NCBI RefSeq assembly: GCF_900167435.1
Contig: NZ_FUWS01000005.1
Location: forward strand, 1 to 64,000
Source of the DNA: Marinactinospora thermotolerans DSM 45154
GTDB taxonomy: Bacteria > Actinomycetota > Actinomycetes > Streptosporangiales > Streptosporangiaceae
Direction: 5' to 3'
DNA length: 64,000 nt
The stretch's first letter is position 1; each line of letters starts with the position of its first letter. Shown one piece after another: positions 45,567-57,075 of this stretch. The notes under the pieces are model-generated. The model was not told the DNA's origin and did not search any database. It saw only the letters and a program-made list of their open reading frames with translations. The position numbers and the translations under genes are program-made.

Positions 45567-47108
45567 GTGCGCACCCCAACAGGCCGATCCCCGCGTCCCG
45601 TCTCCCGGGCGAGGCGGCGGGCCGCCACCGGCGTCGCCGTCATCGCGGCGTTCGCCCTGGGCATGGCCCCCGCGGCCCACAGCGCCCACGCCGCCGGTGG
45701 GGAACTCCCCCACCTGGTCAAGACGGGCGCCATCCGGGCCCACATGGAGAACCTTCAGACCATCGCCGACTACAACGGCGGCAACCGGGCCCACGGGACC
45801 CCGGGCTACGACGTGGCCGCCAAGTACGTCATGGACCAGCTCAAGCGGGCCGGGTACAAACCGGTGAAGAACACCTACGAGTTCGACCGCTGGGTCGAGA
45901 ACTCGCCCTCGGTCCTGGCCCAGACGGCGCCCGAGGCCCGGGAGTTCGTCAATGACGAGGACTTCCGCACCATGTCCTACTCCGGGGCCGGCGACGTGAC
46001 CGCGCCGGCCGTCCCGGTGGCCGCGGACAGCTCCGCGAGCGGCTGCTCCGCCGACGACTTCGCCGGGTTCCCGGCCGGCGCCATCGCCGTCGTCAAGCGC
46101 GGCACCTGCGCCTTCTCGGAGAAGACCGCCAACGCCGCCGCCGCGGGCGCGGTGGGGGTCGTGGTCTTCAACCACGGCGCGACCTCCGACCCGGCCGACA
46201 CCGGACCGATCAACGGCACGGTGAGCACGCTCTCGGAGATCCCGGTGGTCGGTACCACGCCCGAGGTGGGTGCCGCGCTGGTGGCCGCCGGCGAGGGCCT
46301 GGAGGTGCACCTGAAGGTCGACTCCGAGGTGCGCACCGAGTCCTCCTACAACATCATCGCCGAGACCAAGGGCGGGGCCAAGGACAACGTGGTCGTCGTC
46401 GGCGCCCACCTCGACAGCGTTCCCGAGGGCGCGGGCATCAACGACAACGCCAGCGGTGTCGCCGCCATCCTGGAGGTCGCCAAGCAGCTCCCCAAGCTCG
46501 GCACGCCCGAGAACAAGGTGCGCTTCGCCTTCTGGGGGACCGAGGAGGAGGGCCTGATCGGCTCGACCGAGTACGTCGAGGGGCTCAGCCAGGCCGAGCG
46601 GGACAAGATCGCGCTCTACCTGAACTTCGACATGATCGGTTCGCCGAACTTCGGCCGCTTCGTCTACGACGGTCGCGGTGAGCTGGAGGGGTCGACGACG
46701 CCGCCGTCGGGGTCGGGCGCCATCCAGAAGATGTTCGAGGACTACTTCAGCGGTCGCGGCCTGGTGAGTGAGCCGACCGAGTTCAGCGGGCGTTCGGACT
46801 ACCAGGCGTTCATGCTGGCGGGCATCCCCTCGGGTGGCCTGTTCAGCGGGGGCGACTCGATCAAGACCGAGGAGCAGGTCGAGTACTACGGCGGTACCGC
46901 GGGCGAGTTCTTCGACGCGAACTACCACACCCCCGCCGACGACATCACCAACATCAACTGGGACAGCGTCGACCAGTTCTCCGACGCCATCGCCCACTCG
47001 GTGGAGACCTACTCCGAGAGCACGCTGCCGGTCAACGGCGTGCTGCGGACGATGCGGGCCCAGGAGGCCCCCACGTTCGACCGGTCGGCCGACCTCTGGC
47101 TGCGCTGA
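45567..47108 (+). CDS. Secreted M28-family aminopeptidase with PA domain
   Basis: A 513-residue exported zinc aminopeptidase. The GTG at 45567 with AGGAGG (45555-45560) gives an Arg-rich signal peptide ending near AHAA. A PA (protease-associated) insert spans about residues 130-260, with GTCAFSEKTANAAAAGAVGVVVFN. Metal ligands are visible as GAHLDSV, INDNASG, GTEEEGLIG, NFDMIGS and NYHTPADD. It is similar to Streptomyces-type extracellular aminopeptidases. It is followed by a strong terminator. Confidence 0.93.
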   Translation: MRTPTGRSPRPVSRARRRAATGVAVIAAFALGMAPAAHSAHAAGGELPHLVKTGAIRAHMENLQTIADYNGGNRAHGTPGYDVAAKYVMDQLKRAGYKPVKNTYEFDRWVENSPSVLAQTAPEAREFVNDEDFRTMSYSGAGDVTAPAVPVAADSSASGCSADDFAGFPAGAIAVVKRGTCAFSEKTANAAAAGAVGVVVFNHGATSDPADTGPINGTVSTLSEIPVVGTTPEVGAALVAAGEGLEVHLKVDSEVRTESSYNIIAETKGGAKDNVVVVGAHLDSVPEGAGINDNASGVAAILEVAKQLPKLGTPENKVRFAFWGTEEEGLIGSTEYVEGLSQAERDKIALYLNFDMIGSPNFGRFVYDGRGELEGSTTPPSGSGAIQKMFEDYFSGRGLVSEPTEFSGRSDYQAFMLAGIPSGGLFSGGDSIKTEEQVEYYGGTAGEFFDANYHTPADDITNINWDSVDQFSDAIAHSVETYSESTLPVNGVLRTMRAQEAPTFDRSADLWLR

Positions 47109-47121
47109 CCTGACATCATCA

Positions 47122-47163
47122 CGGCCGGTGCCCGCGGAGATCTCTCTTCGCGGGCACCGGCCG
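47122..47163. terminator. Terminator after the M28 peptidase
   Basis: CGGCCGGTGCCCGCG (47122-47136) pairs perfectly with 47149-47163 over 15 bp, between the convergent peptidase and GntR genes. Confidence 0.8.
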
Positions 47164-47199
47164 TTCGTCTGTCCGTCGCCGGCGTGCCGTCCGTCCCGC

Positions 47200-47901
47200 T
47201 CAGCTCTCCAGCCGTTCGACGTCGGAGACGAGCAGGAGGTGGGCCCGCATCGCGTCGGCGGCCCGGCGCGGGTCGCCGGCCCTGATCGCGTCGGCGATGC
47301 GTTCGTGACCGGCCAGGGAGGCGGTCGGCCGCTCGGGCTGGGAGAGCGATTCGAGCCGGGTCTCGGCGATCATCGGGGAGATCTCGGCCATCATCCTGGC
47401 CAGCAGCCGGGAACGCGCGGCGTGCGTGACGGCCGCATGGAAGCGCTCGTCCCCCTCGACGCCGCGTCCACCACGGCGGACCTCGGCGCGCATGTGCTCC
47501 AGCGCGGCGTCGATGTCGGCGAGGTCGGCCTCGGTGCGGCGCTGCGCGGCAAGCTCGGCGAGTTTGACCTCCAGCGCCTGACGGGCCTCGATGATCTCGG
47601 CCCGCCGGTTGTCACGGTCGCGCAGGAGCGCGAGCACCTGTTCCTCGGCCACGGTGCGCCGCACGATGGCGCCGTCACCGTGCCGCACGTCGATGACGCC
47701 CTGTACCTCCAGCGCGACCAGCGCCTGGCTGAGGGAGGCGCGGCTGACGCCGAGCGTCGCCGACAGTTCGCGTTCGGCCGGCAGCCGGTCGCCCGGCCCG
47801 AGCCGCGCCTCGCGGATGTACTCGCACAGACGCTCGACCAGTTGCTCGTAGAGACGGGGGCGGGCCGGGGGGCGTGGCCGGGGCAGGCGCTTGTCGGGCA
47901 T
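47200..47901 (-). CDS. GntR-family (FadR subfamily) regulator
   Basis: A 233-residue regulator with a winged HTH (ERLCEYIREARLGPGDRLPAERELSATLGVSRASLSQALVALEVQGVIDVRHGDG) and an all-helical FCD ligand domain. The FCD metal-site Asp/His residues appear around DERFHAAV and GHERIADAI. It is divergent from an SLC13 permease and a carboxyltransferase gene. FadR-type regulators placed so usually repress the transporter until its substrate or acyl-CoA product is present. Confidence 0.9.
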   Translation of the reverse strand: MPDKRLPRPRPPARPRLYEQLVERLCEYIREARLGPGDRLPAERELSATLGVSRASLSQALVALEVQGVIDVRHGDGAIVRRTVAEEQVLALLRDRDNRRAEIIEARQALEVKLAELAAQRRTEADLADIDAALEHMRAEVRRGGRGVEGDERFHAAVTHAARSRLLARMMAEISPMIAETRLESLSQPERPTASLAGHERIADAIRAGDPRRAADAMRAHLLLVSDVERLES

Positions 47902-47925
47902 GGGCTCCTTCAGACGGGTGCTGTG

Positions 47926-47961
47926 TTGACAAAACGGACTGATGGAGTATTGGCTAGGCCA
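47926..47961 (+). promoter_or_regulatory. SLC13 operon promoter with overlapping GntR operator
   Basis: TTGACA (47926-47931), a 16-nt spacer and TATTGG (47948-47953) form a plausible promoter. Its -10 overlaps TGGC-TAG-GCCA (47951-47961), an inverted repeat of the size bound by FadR-type dimers. The site lies between the GntR gene and the permease gene. Confidence 0.55.
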
Positions 47962-48028
47962 CTGAGCCTTTTGAGGTAGATCACACACATCAGGCTCTTT
48001 CGTGTCATCTCGTCCTGATCGGTCCACT

Positions 48029-49363
48029 ATGTCGCCAGAGATCATCACCATCATCGCGTTGGCGGCCATGTTCGTGGTCGCTACCGTATTGCCGGTCAAT
48101 ATGGGAGCGCTAGCGTTCGTCGCGGCCTTCCTCGTCGGCACCCTCGCGCTGGGCATGGACACCGACTCCATCATCGGTGCCTTCCCCGGCGACCTCTTCC
48201 TGATCCTGGTGGGCGTCACCTACCTGTTCGCCATCGCCCAGAACAACGGGACCGTCGACCTGCTGGTCCGCAGCGCCGTGCGGCTGGTCGGCGGGCGGAT
48301 CGCGGCCATCCCGTGGGTCATGTTCGCCATCACCGCGTTGCTCACCGCCGTGGGCGCGCTCAGCCCGGCCGCGGTCGCGATCATCGCCCCCATCGCGCTC
48401 GGTTTCGCCGCCCGCTACGGGATCAACCCCCTCCTCATGGGCATGATGGTGGTCCACGGCGCGCAGGGCGGCGGATTCTCCCCCATCAGCATCTACGGCG
48501 CCACGGTCAACGGCATCGTCGCGGGCACCGACCTGCCCGCCGGCCCCCTCACCCTGTTCCTGTCGAGCCTGCTGTTCAACATCGGCATCTCCGTCCTGCT
48601 CTTCTTCTCCCTCGGCGGCCGCTCCCTGATCGGCCGGCACGCGCGCGACCACGACGAGGTCCACGTGGGCGAGCACTCCGACGACGCCGAACGCCTCGCC
48701 GTGCGCGGCCACGGTTCCTCCGCCTACAAGGCCGAGGAGCCCGGTTCCGGCGAGACCCCCCGCGGGCTGCGCTTCGACCAGATCGCCACGCTGATCGGGC
48801 TGCTCCTGCTCGGTGTGCTCTCCCTCGGCTTCGACCTGGACATCGGTTTCGTCGCGATCACCGTCGCCGTGGTCCTGGCGGTGCTCTCCCCCAAGGCGCA
48901 AAAGGGCGCGATCAACAAGATCAGCTGGTCCACCGTTCTGCTGCTGGGCGGCATGCTCACCTTCGTCGGCGTCATGGAGGAGGCCGGGACCATCGAGTAC
49001 GTCGGCGACTCCGTCGCCGGTCTGGGCGCCCCCATGCTCGTGGCCCTGCTGCTGTGCTACATCGGCGCGATCGTCTCGGCGTTCGCCTCCTCCACCGCCA
49101 TCCTCGGCGTGACGATCCCCCTCGCCGTCCCGTTCCTGCTGGCCGGGGACGTCAGCGCCGTCGGCATGATCGCGGCCCTGTCCGTCGCCTCGACGATCGT
49201 CGACGTCAGCCCCTTCTCCACCAACGGCGCCCTGGTCCTCGCCAACGCCAAGGGCGTGGACCCCGACCGGTTCTACCGTCAGATCCTCGCCTACAGCGGG
49301 GTGGTCGTGCTGATCGGACCGCTCGTCGCCTGGGCCGTGCTGGCCGCGCCCGGCTGGCTGTGA
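48029..49363 (+). CDS. SLC13/MatC-like dicarboxylate permease
   Basis: A 444-residue integral membrane protein with about 11-12 helices in two inverted halves. The first half ends with AQGGGFSPISIYGATVNGIV and the second contains IVDVSPFSTNGALVLA, each carrying a Ser/Pro-rich substrate hairpin. A hydrophilic cytoplasmic loop lies between (about residues 205-250). It resembles MatC-type and other dicarboxylate carriers; malonate is one candidate substrate. It is followed 28 bp later by a carboxyltransferase gene and is divergent from a GntR gene. Confidence 0.82.
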   Translation: MSPEIITIIALAAMFVVATVLPVNMGALAFVAAFLVGTLALGMDTDSIIGAFPGDLFLILVGVTYLFAIAQNNGTVDLLVRSAVRLVGGRIAAIPWVMFAITALLTAVGALSPAAVAIIAPIALGFAARYGINPLLMGMMVVHGAQGGGFSPISIYGATVNGIVAGTDLPAGPLTLFLSSLLFNIGISVLLFFSLGGRSLIGRHARDHDEVHVGEHSDDAERLAVRGHGSSAYKAEEPGSGETPRGLRFDQIATLIGLLLLGVLSLGFDLDIGFVAITVAVVLAVLSPKAQKGAINKISWSTVLLLGGMLTFVGVMEEAGTIEYVGDSVAGLGAPMLVALLLCYIGAIVSAFASSTAILGVTIPLAVPFLLAGDVSAVGMIAALSVASTIVDVSPFSTNGALVLANAKGVDPDRFYRQILAYSGVVVLIGPLVAWAVLAAPGWL

Positions 49364-49391
49364 CCCGGTACCGAAGGAAAGGACCGCACCC

Positions 49392-50891
49392 ATGAGCCGC
49401 AAGTACAGCGTCCGCGAACTCCTGGACCGTACCTTGGACCCGGGGACGTTCGTGTCCTGGGACAGCGCCCCGATCGACGTGGACCCCGACCCCGCCTACG
49501 CCGCCGAACTCGCCGCGGCCCGCGAGCGCAGCGGCTGCGACGAGGCCGTGGTCACCGGCGAGGGACGGATGCGCGGTCGCCGGGTCGCCGTCATCGCCTG
49601 CGAGTTCTCCTTCCTGGCGGGATCCATCGGGGTGGCCGCGGCCGAACGGCTGGTCAGCGCCATCGAACGGGCCACCGCCGAGCGGCTGCCCCTGCTGGGC
49701 GCGCCCGCCTCCGGCGGCACCCGCATGCAGGAGGGGACCCTCGCCTTCCTGGCGATGGTGAAGATCTCCGCGGCGATCGCGGCCCACAAGGCCGCGGGCC
49801 TGCCCTACCTCGTCTACCTGCGTCATCCCACGACCGGTGGCGTGCTGGCCTCGTGGGGCTCCCAGGGCCACGTCACGGTCGCCGAGCCGGGCGCGCTCAT
49901 CGGATTCCTCGGCCCCCGCGTCTACGAGGCGCTGTACGACAAGCCCTTCCCCGAGGGGGTGCAGGTCGCCGAGAACCTCTACCGGCGCGGGCTGGTGGAC
50001 GCGGTCTTGGAGCCCGAGGAGGTCCCGGCGATCGCCGAACGCACCTTCAACGTGCTGCTCGCCCGCTCCGAGGGCCTGCCCCCGGCTCCCCCCGCCCCCG
50101 AGGACGAGCCCATCCCCGACGTGCCGGCCTGGGAGTCGATCACCCGGTCACGCCGGCCCGATCGGCCCGGCGTCCGCAAGCTCCTGCGCTACGGCGCGAC
50201 CGACGTCGTGCCCCTGAACGGCACCGGCGACGGCGAGCTCGACCCCGGGCTGCTGCTCGCCCTGGCCCGTTTCGGCGGGGCGCCCTGCGTGCTGCTCGGC
50301 CAGGACCGCCTCCGCCAAAGCGTCGAGCGTCCGCTGGGGCCGGCCGCGCTGCGCGAGGCGCGGCGGGGCATGCGCATCGCCCGGGAACTGCGGTTGCCAC
50401 TGGTCACGGTGATCGACACGCCCGGCGCGGCGCTGTCCAAGGAGGCCGAGGAGCGCGGCATGGCCGGGCAGATCGCCCGTTGTCTCGCCGAACTGGTCAC
50501 CCTGGACGCGCCCACCGTGTCGGTCCTCCTCGGGCAGGGCACCGGCGGCGGCGCGCTCGCCCTGGTCCCCGCCGACCGGGTGGTGTGCGCCCAGCACGCC
50601 TGGCTGTCGCCGCTGCCCCCCGAAGGCGCCAGCGCCATCGTGCACCGCACCGTGGAACGCGCTCCCGAACTCGCCGAACGCCAGGGGGTGCGGTCGGTGG
50701 AACTCCACGCCAACGGCATCGTGGACCGGATCGTCGCCGAGCACGACGACGCCGCCGACGAGCCCGAGGAGTTCTGCCGCAGGATGGCCGCGGTGCTGCG
50801 GCACGAGCTGACCGGGCTGCTGCACCGCGACGCGGCCGACCGCATGGCCGCGCGCCACGCCCGCTACCGGCGGCTCGGCCTGCCCAGCTGA
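49392..50891 (+). CDS. Acyl-CoA carboxyltransferase, beta and alpha halves fused
   Basis: A 499-residue carboxyltransferase with two crotonase-fold halves. The beta-like half covers residues about 1-240 (GSIGVAAAERLVSAIE, APASGGTRMQEG). The alpha-like half covers about 255-499 (TVIDTPGAALSKEAEERGMAGQIARCLAEL, LLGQGTGGGALAL). It resembles mycobacterial AccD3 and, more distantly, malonate decarboxylase MdcD/MdcE. No biotin carboxylase or carrier gene is adjacent. The ATG at 49392 follows GGAAAGG. Confidence 0.82.
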   Translation: MSRKYSVRELLDRTLDPGTFVSWDSAPIDVDPDPAYAAELAAARERSGCDEAVVTGEGRMRGRRVAVIACEFSFLAGSIGVAAAERLVSAIERATAERLPLLGAPASGGTRMQEGTLAFLAMVKISAAIAAHKAAGLPYLVYLRHPTTGGVLASWGSQGHVTVAEPGALIGFLGPRVYEALYDKPFPEGVQVAENLYRRGLVDAVLEPEEVPAIAERTFNVLLARSEGLPPAPPAPEDEPIPDVPAWESITRSRRPDRPGVRKLLRYGATDVVPLNGTGDGELDPGLLLALARFGGAPCVLLGQDRLRQSVERPLGPAALREARRGMRIARELRLPLVTVIDTPGAALSKEAEERGMAGQIARCLAELVTLDAPTVSVLLGQGTGGGALALVPADRVVCAQHAWLSPLPPEGASAIVHRTVERAPELAERQGVRSVELHANGIVDRIVAEHDDAADEPEEFCRRMAAVLRHELTGLLHRDAADRMAARHARYRRLGLPS

Positions 50892-50907
50892 TCCCGCCGG
50901 GAATGCG

Positions 50908-50950
50908 CGGGAGCCCTCGGCTCGGGCGGACGCCGGGCCGAGGGCTCCCG
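50908..50950 (+). terminator. Terminator after the carboxyltransferase
   Basis: CGGGAGCCCTCGGC (50908-50921) pairs with GCCGAGGGCTCCCG (50937-50950), 14 bp, just before the adenosyltransferase gene. Confidence 0.7.
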
Positions 50951-50966
50951 GCCGTAGGGTGACCCC

Positions 50967-51566
50967 ATGACGAAACGGGATCCCGACAAGCCGGTCGTAC
51001 TCTCCAAGATCTACACCCGCACCGGTGATGACGGCGGTACCGCCCTGGGCGACATGAGCCGTACCTGCAAGACCGACCCCCGGTTGGCCGCCTACGCCGA
51101 CGCCGAGGAGGCCAACGCGGCCATCGGCATGGCCCTCGCGCTCGGTGAGGTGCCCGACGACGTGCGCGCCGTCCTCGGCCGGGTCCAAAACGAGCTGTTC
51201 GACGTCGGCGCCGACCTGGCCCGGCCCCTGGCCTCCGATCCGGGCGCCGAATTCCCTCCCCTGCGCATCGACGAGGATTACATCACCCGCCTGGAGGAGG
51301 ACTGCGACACCTACAACGCCGACCTGCCGACGCTGCGCAGCTTCATCCTGCCCGGTGGTTCGCCCGCAACGGCCCTGATGCACAACGCGCGGGTGGTCAC
51401 CCGCCGGGCCGAACGCAGCGCCTGGGCGGCGATCCAGGCGCACGGCGACGACGTCAACCCGCTGACGGCGCGCTACCTCAACCGCCTGTCGGACCTGCTG
51501 TTCATCCTGTGCCGGGTGGTCAGCGGCGGGGATGACGTGCTCTGGCTGCCGGGCGGCCGGCGCTGA
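50967..51566 (+). CDS. pduO: PduO-type cob(I)alamin adenosyltransferase
   Basis: A 199-residue ATP:corrinoid adenosyltransferase. The N-terminal ATP-binding segment is SKIYTRTGDDGGTALGD; the trimer-interface and B12 region are in FILPGGSPATALMHNARVVTRRAER and LNRLSDLLFILCRV. It supplies adenosylcobalamin to acyl-CoA mutases, in line with the mutase and meaB in this window. The length and start are normal. Confidence 0.93.
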   Translation: MTKRDPDKPVVLSKIYTRTGDDGGTALGDMSRTCKTDPRLAAYADAEEANAAIGMALALGEVPDDVRAVLGRVQNELFDVGADLARPLASDPGAEFPPLRIDEDYITRLEEDCDTYNADLPTLRSFILPGGSPATALMHNARVVTRRAERSAWAAIQAHGDDVNPLTARYLNRLSDLLFILCRVVSGGDDVLWLPGGRR

Positions 51567-51569
51567 GGT

Positions 51570-51605
51570 CCGCGCCCGGCCCCGCAGGCGGGGCCGGGCG
51601 CGGAG
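51570..51605. terminator. Bidirectional terminator
   Basis: A 17-bp perfect stem (51570-51586 with 51589-51605) separates the adenosyltransferase gene from the convergent MTH1187-like gene. Confidence 0.75.
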
Positions 51606-51606
51606 G

Positions 51607-51912
51607 TCAGGAGCCGTCGGCCTCGCGCAGTTCGGCCTCGACGGCCTCGACCTTGCTGGTCAATCCATCGGTGACGCCTTCGCGGATGTCGGCCTTCAAC
51701 ACCAGGCTGACCCTTCCGGCCCCCTCGCCCGCGGCCTCGACCGCGCGTTTGACGACGTCCATCACCTCGTCCCACTCACCCTCGATGCTGGTGAACATCG
51801 CGTCGGTGCGGTTGGGCAGGCCGCTGTCGCGGACGACGCGGACGGCTCGGGCAACAGCGGGGGCCACGGACTCGCCGACCCCCATGGGCGTGACGGAAAA
51901 TGCGACGATCAT
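51607..51912 (-). CDS. MTH1187/YkoF-family thiamine-binding-like protein
   Basis: A 101-residue protein with a ferredoxin-like fold pattern. It starts [24 protein letters not shown] and has the family's [28 protein letters not shown] block. Structures in the family bind thiamine-like ligands or act as oligomers. Its exact role is not established. The stop lies next to the terminator at 51570-51605. Confidence 0.85.
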   Translation of the reverse strand: MIVAFSVTPMGVGESVAPAVARAVRVVRDSGLPNRTDAMFTSIEGEWDEVMDVVKRAVEAAGEGAGRVSLVLKADIREGVTDGLTSKVEAVEAELREADGS

Positions 51913-51996
51913 GTTCCCAGGCTACGTCCGCGCCCGCGGCCCGGTCGATCTCCGCCGAGAACCCGGTGGACGCCGCGGAACGGGGCCGAAGGCGGC

Positions 51997-52476
51997 TCAG
52001 GACTGCCAGATGGTGCCGGGGGGCATGGACTCCAGCCAGGACAGAAAACCGGTCAACGCGCCCTCGCCCATGGCGAGCTCGTACACGGGCTCCTTCGGAT
52101 CCGAACCGTCGGGCTCGGCCCAGCCCACCTCGATGACGACGAGATCCCCGGTCAGCTCGGCCAGGTCCTCGGGTGTCGGTGAACGCCGCCCCATGACGAC
52201 GAGGCCGCGGCGCGGCAGCTCTGCTGCCGGCCGCGGCCACAAGGAGAAGATGCGATACCAACTCAGCTCGTCGCTGCCGTAGCGTCCGCATCCGATGCGC
52301 CAGGCTCGGTGGGGTCCCACCGCGCGACGTAGGTAGCACTCGACCGCGCCCCCGCGTTCCAGCAGGAAGCGGCGCGCGACAACCGCGACGAGCGCCAGCA
52401 GGGACACAACGAGCAGCGCGAGAAACAGCCGTTCGACGATCAGGAACAGCGCTTCGCTGGACAGCGGCTCCCCCAC
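51997..52476 (-). CDS. DUF2550 membrane-anchored protein
   Basis: A 159-residue protein with one N-terminal TM helix (LFLALLVVSLLALVAVVARRF) and a cytoplasmic PH-like domain of about 110 residues. GGAVECYLRR and GRYGSDELSWYRIFSL are family landmarks. It follows atpC by 26 bp in the usual actinobacterial order, so it may be transcribed with the ATP synthase operon. Function is unknown. Confidence 0.88.
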   Translation of the reverse strand: MGEPLSSEALFLIVERLFLALLVVSLLALVAVVARRFLLERGGAVECYLRRAVGPHRAWRIGCGRYGSDELSWYRIFSLWPRPAAELPRRGLVVMGRRSPTPEDLAELTGDLVVIEVGWAEPDGSDPKEPVYELAMGEGALTGFLSWLESMPPGTIWQS

Positions 52477-52502
52477 TCTGCTCCGCCCTACTCAGGGCCG
52501 TT

Positions 52503-52916
52503 CTACGCGGCCTCTCCGGCAGCCCGCAGCCGGCTGCGTGCCCGGTTCATCCGGTTGATCGCTTCCTCGTCCTCGGGCTTGACCCCACCGGCGACGGTCT
52601 CGTCCAGTGCGGCGCGAGCCCGCTGGACGTCGACGTCCTCGGCCAGCTCGGCGACCTCGGCCAGGATCGAGACCCGGTTGTCGGTGGAGACGGAGATGAA
52701 CCCGCCGTGCACCGCGGCCCGGACCTCGCCGCTCTCACGCGCGCCCAGGATCCGCACGAGCGCGCCCGGCGCGAGGAGGGCGAGCACCGGGACGTGCCCC
52801 GGCTGGATGCCGATCTCGCCCTCGACCGTCTTGGCGATCACCATGTCGCCCTCGCCCGCCCACAGCTCACGCTCGGGCGAGACGAGCTCGACGAAAAGCT
52901 TCTTCGACACTGCCAC
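52503..52916 (-). CDS. atpC: ATP synthase epsilon subunit
   Basis: A 137-residue F1 central-stalk subunit. The N-terminal beta-sandwich has LFVELVSPERELWAGEGDMVIAKTVEGEIGI and the HVPVLALL and HGGFISV strands; two C-terminal helices follow. It couples rotation and can inhibit ATP hydrolysis. It is the last gene of the atp operon, separated from atpD by 73 bp that hold a strong hairpin. Confidence 0.95.
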   Translation of the reverse strand: MAVSKKLFVELVSPERELWAGEGDMVIAKTVEGEIGIQPGHVPVLALLAPGALVRILGARESGEVRAAVHGGFISVSTDNRVSILAEVAELAEDVDVQRARAALDETVAGGVKPEDEEAINRMNRARSRLRAAGEAA

Positions 52917-52948
52917 AAACTCCTCCGGTAGAGGGCCCGATCCGGAGG

Positions 52949-52979
52949 AACCGGTGCCGGTCTTTCACCGGCACCGGTT
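52949..52979 (-). terminator. Hairpin between atpD and atpC
   Basis: AACCGGTGCCGGT pairs with ACCGGCACCGGTT around CTTTC, 13 bp, inside the operon. It may attenuate read-through into atpC or stabilise the upstream message. It is not evidence of operon end, because atpC follows at once. Confidence 0.55.
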
Positions 52980-52989
52980 CCCACCGGAA

Positions 52990-55355
<2,366 letters not shown>

Positions 55356-55358
55356 GGG

Positions 55359-57002
55359 CTACTTCCCGCCGGTCTTGGCTACCTTGATGGTCTCCTGGCC
55401 GACCTTGTCCGCCTCCAGGGCCTCGGCCTCGTCCTCGCTGCCGAGGATGCTGCCGGAGCTGGTCTGGAACGTCCGCTTGAACTCCACGACGGCCTCTTCG
55501 AGCGCCTGCGCGGTCTCGTCCTCGAACTTGCCGCTCTCGCGGATGCTGTCGAGGAGCTTGGAGTGCTCACGGCTGAGGAAGTCCAGGAAGCCCTCCTCGA
55601 AGCGGCGCACGTCCTCCACCGGAACGTCGTCGAGCTTGCCGGTGGTGCCGGCCCAGATCGAGACGACCTCCTTCTCCATCGGGAAGGGGGAGTACTGGCC
55701 CTGCTTGAGCAGCTCGTAGAGCCGCGCACCGCGGTCCAGCTGCGCCTTGGAGACGGCGTCCAGGTCGGAACCGAACGCGGCGAACGCCTCCAGCTCGCGG
55801 TACTGGGCCAGGCCCAGACGCAGCGAACCGGTGACCTTCTTCATCGCCTTGGTCTGCGCGGCGCCACCGACACGCGACACCGACACACCGACGTTGATCG
55901 CCGGACGCTGACCCTGGTTGAACAGGTCGGCCTCGAGGAAGACCTGGCCGTCGGTGATGGAGATGACGTTGGTCGGGATGTAGGCCGAGACGTCACCCGC
56001 CTTGGTCTCGATGATCGGCAGACCCGTCATCGAACCGGCGCCCATCTCGTCGGAGAGCTTGGCGCAGCGCTCCAGGAGGCGGGAGTGCAGGTAGAAGACG
56101 TCACCGGGGTAGGCCTCGCGGCCCGGCGGGCGGCGCAGCAGCAGCGACACCGCGCGGTAGGCCTCGGCCTGCTTGGTCAGGTCGTCGAAGACGATCAGGA
56201 CGTGCTTGCCCTCGTACATCCAGTGCTGGCCGATGGCCGAACCGGCGTAGGGGGCGATGTACTTGTAACCCGCGGGGTCGGACGCCGGGGCGGCGACGAT
56301 GGTGGTGTACTCCATCGCGCCGGCCTCCTCAAGGGCGCCGCGCACGCTGGCGATCGTGGAGCCCTTCTGGCCGACCGCGACGTAGATGCAGCGCACCTGC
56401 TTGGTCGGGTCGCCGGACTCCCAGTTGGCCTTCTGGTTGATGATCGTGTCGATGCAGACCGCGGTCTTGCCGGTCTGCCGGTCACCGATGATCAGCTGGC
56501 GCTGGCCACGGCCGATCGGCGTCATCGAGTCGATCGCCTTGATACCGGTCTGCAGCGGCTCGCCGACCGGCTGACGCTGCATGACGTTGGGGGCCTGCAG
56601 CTCCAGCTCGCGACGGCCGGACGCGATGATCTCGCCCTGACCGTCGATCGGGCGGCCGAGGGGGTCGACCACACGGCCGAGGTAGGCGTCGCCCACGGGA
56701 ACGGAGAGCACCTGGCCGGTGCGGCGCACCGTCTGGCCCTCTTCGATGCTGGTGAAGTCACCCAGGACGACGACACCGATCTCGCCGATCTCCAGGTTGA
56801 GGGCCAGGCCCAGCGTGCCGTCCTCGAATTCCAGCAGCTCGTTCGCCATCGCCGAGGGAAGGCCACCGACGCGGGCGATCCCGTCACCGGAGTAGGTGAC
56901 GGTTCCGATCTCCTCGCGTGCGGCGGCGTCAGGCTCGTACGACTGGACGAAACGCTGCAGCGCGTCCCGGATTTCCTCCGGTCGGATCGTCAGCTCCGCC
57001 AT
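55359..57002 (-). CDS. atpA: ATP synthase alpha subunit
   Basis: A 547-residue non-catalytic nucleotide-binding subunit. The P-loop is GDRQTGKTA, preceded by [10 protein letters not shown]. The ATG at 57002 ([15 protein letters not shown]) is the family start; the frame is open further upstream into atpH without conservation. The C-terminal tail, about 40 residues longer than that of E. coli, ends in a Lys/Glu-rich segment, as in other actinobacteria. Confidence 0.97.
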   Translation of the reverse strand: MAELTIRPEEIRDALQRFVQSYEPDAAAREEIGTVTYSGDGIARVGGLPSAMANELLEFEDGTLGLALNLEIGEIGVVVLGDFTSIEEGQTVRRTGQVLSVPVGDAYLGRVVDPLGRPIDGQGEIIASGRRELELQAPNVMQRQPVGEPLQTGIKAIDSMTPIGRGQRQLIIGDRQTGKTAVCIDTIINQKANWESGDPTKQVRCIYVAVGQKGSTIASVRGALEEAGAMEYTTIVAAPASDPAGYKYIAPYAGSAIGQHWMYEGKHVLIVFDDLTKQAEAYRAVSLLLRRPPGREAYPGDVFYLHSRLLERCAKLSDEMGAGSMTGLPIIETKAGDVSAYIPTNVISITDGQVFLEADLFNQGQRPAINVGVSVSRVGGAAQTKAMKKVTGSLRLGLAQYRELEAFAAFGSDLDAVSKAQLDRGARLYELLKQGQYSPFPMEKEVVSIWAGTTGKLDDVPVEDVRRFEEGFLDFLSREHSKLLDSIRESGKFEDETAQALEEAVVEFKRTFQTSSGSILGSEDEAEALEADKVGQETIKVAKTGGK

Positions 57003-57075
57003 CTCACGTATGTCCTTGCTCTCGTTGGCGCCGCGTCCCCGGCGCCGTGCGTCTTGCGGTTGCGGATCGTCTCGT

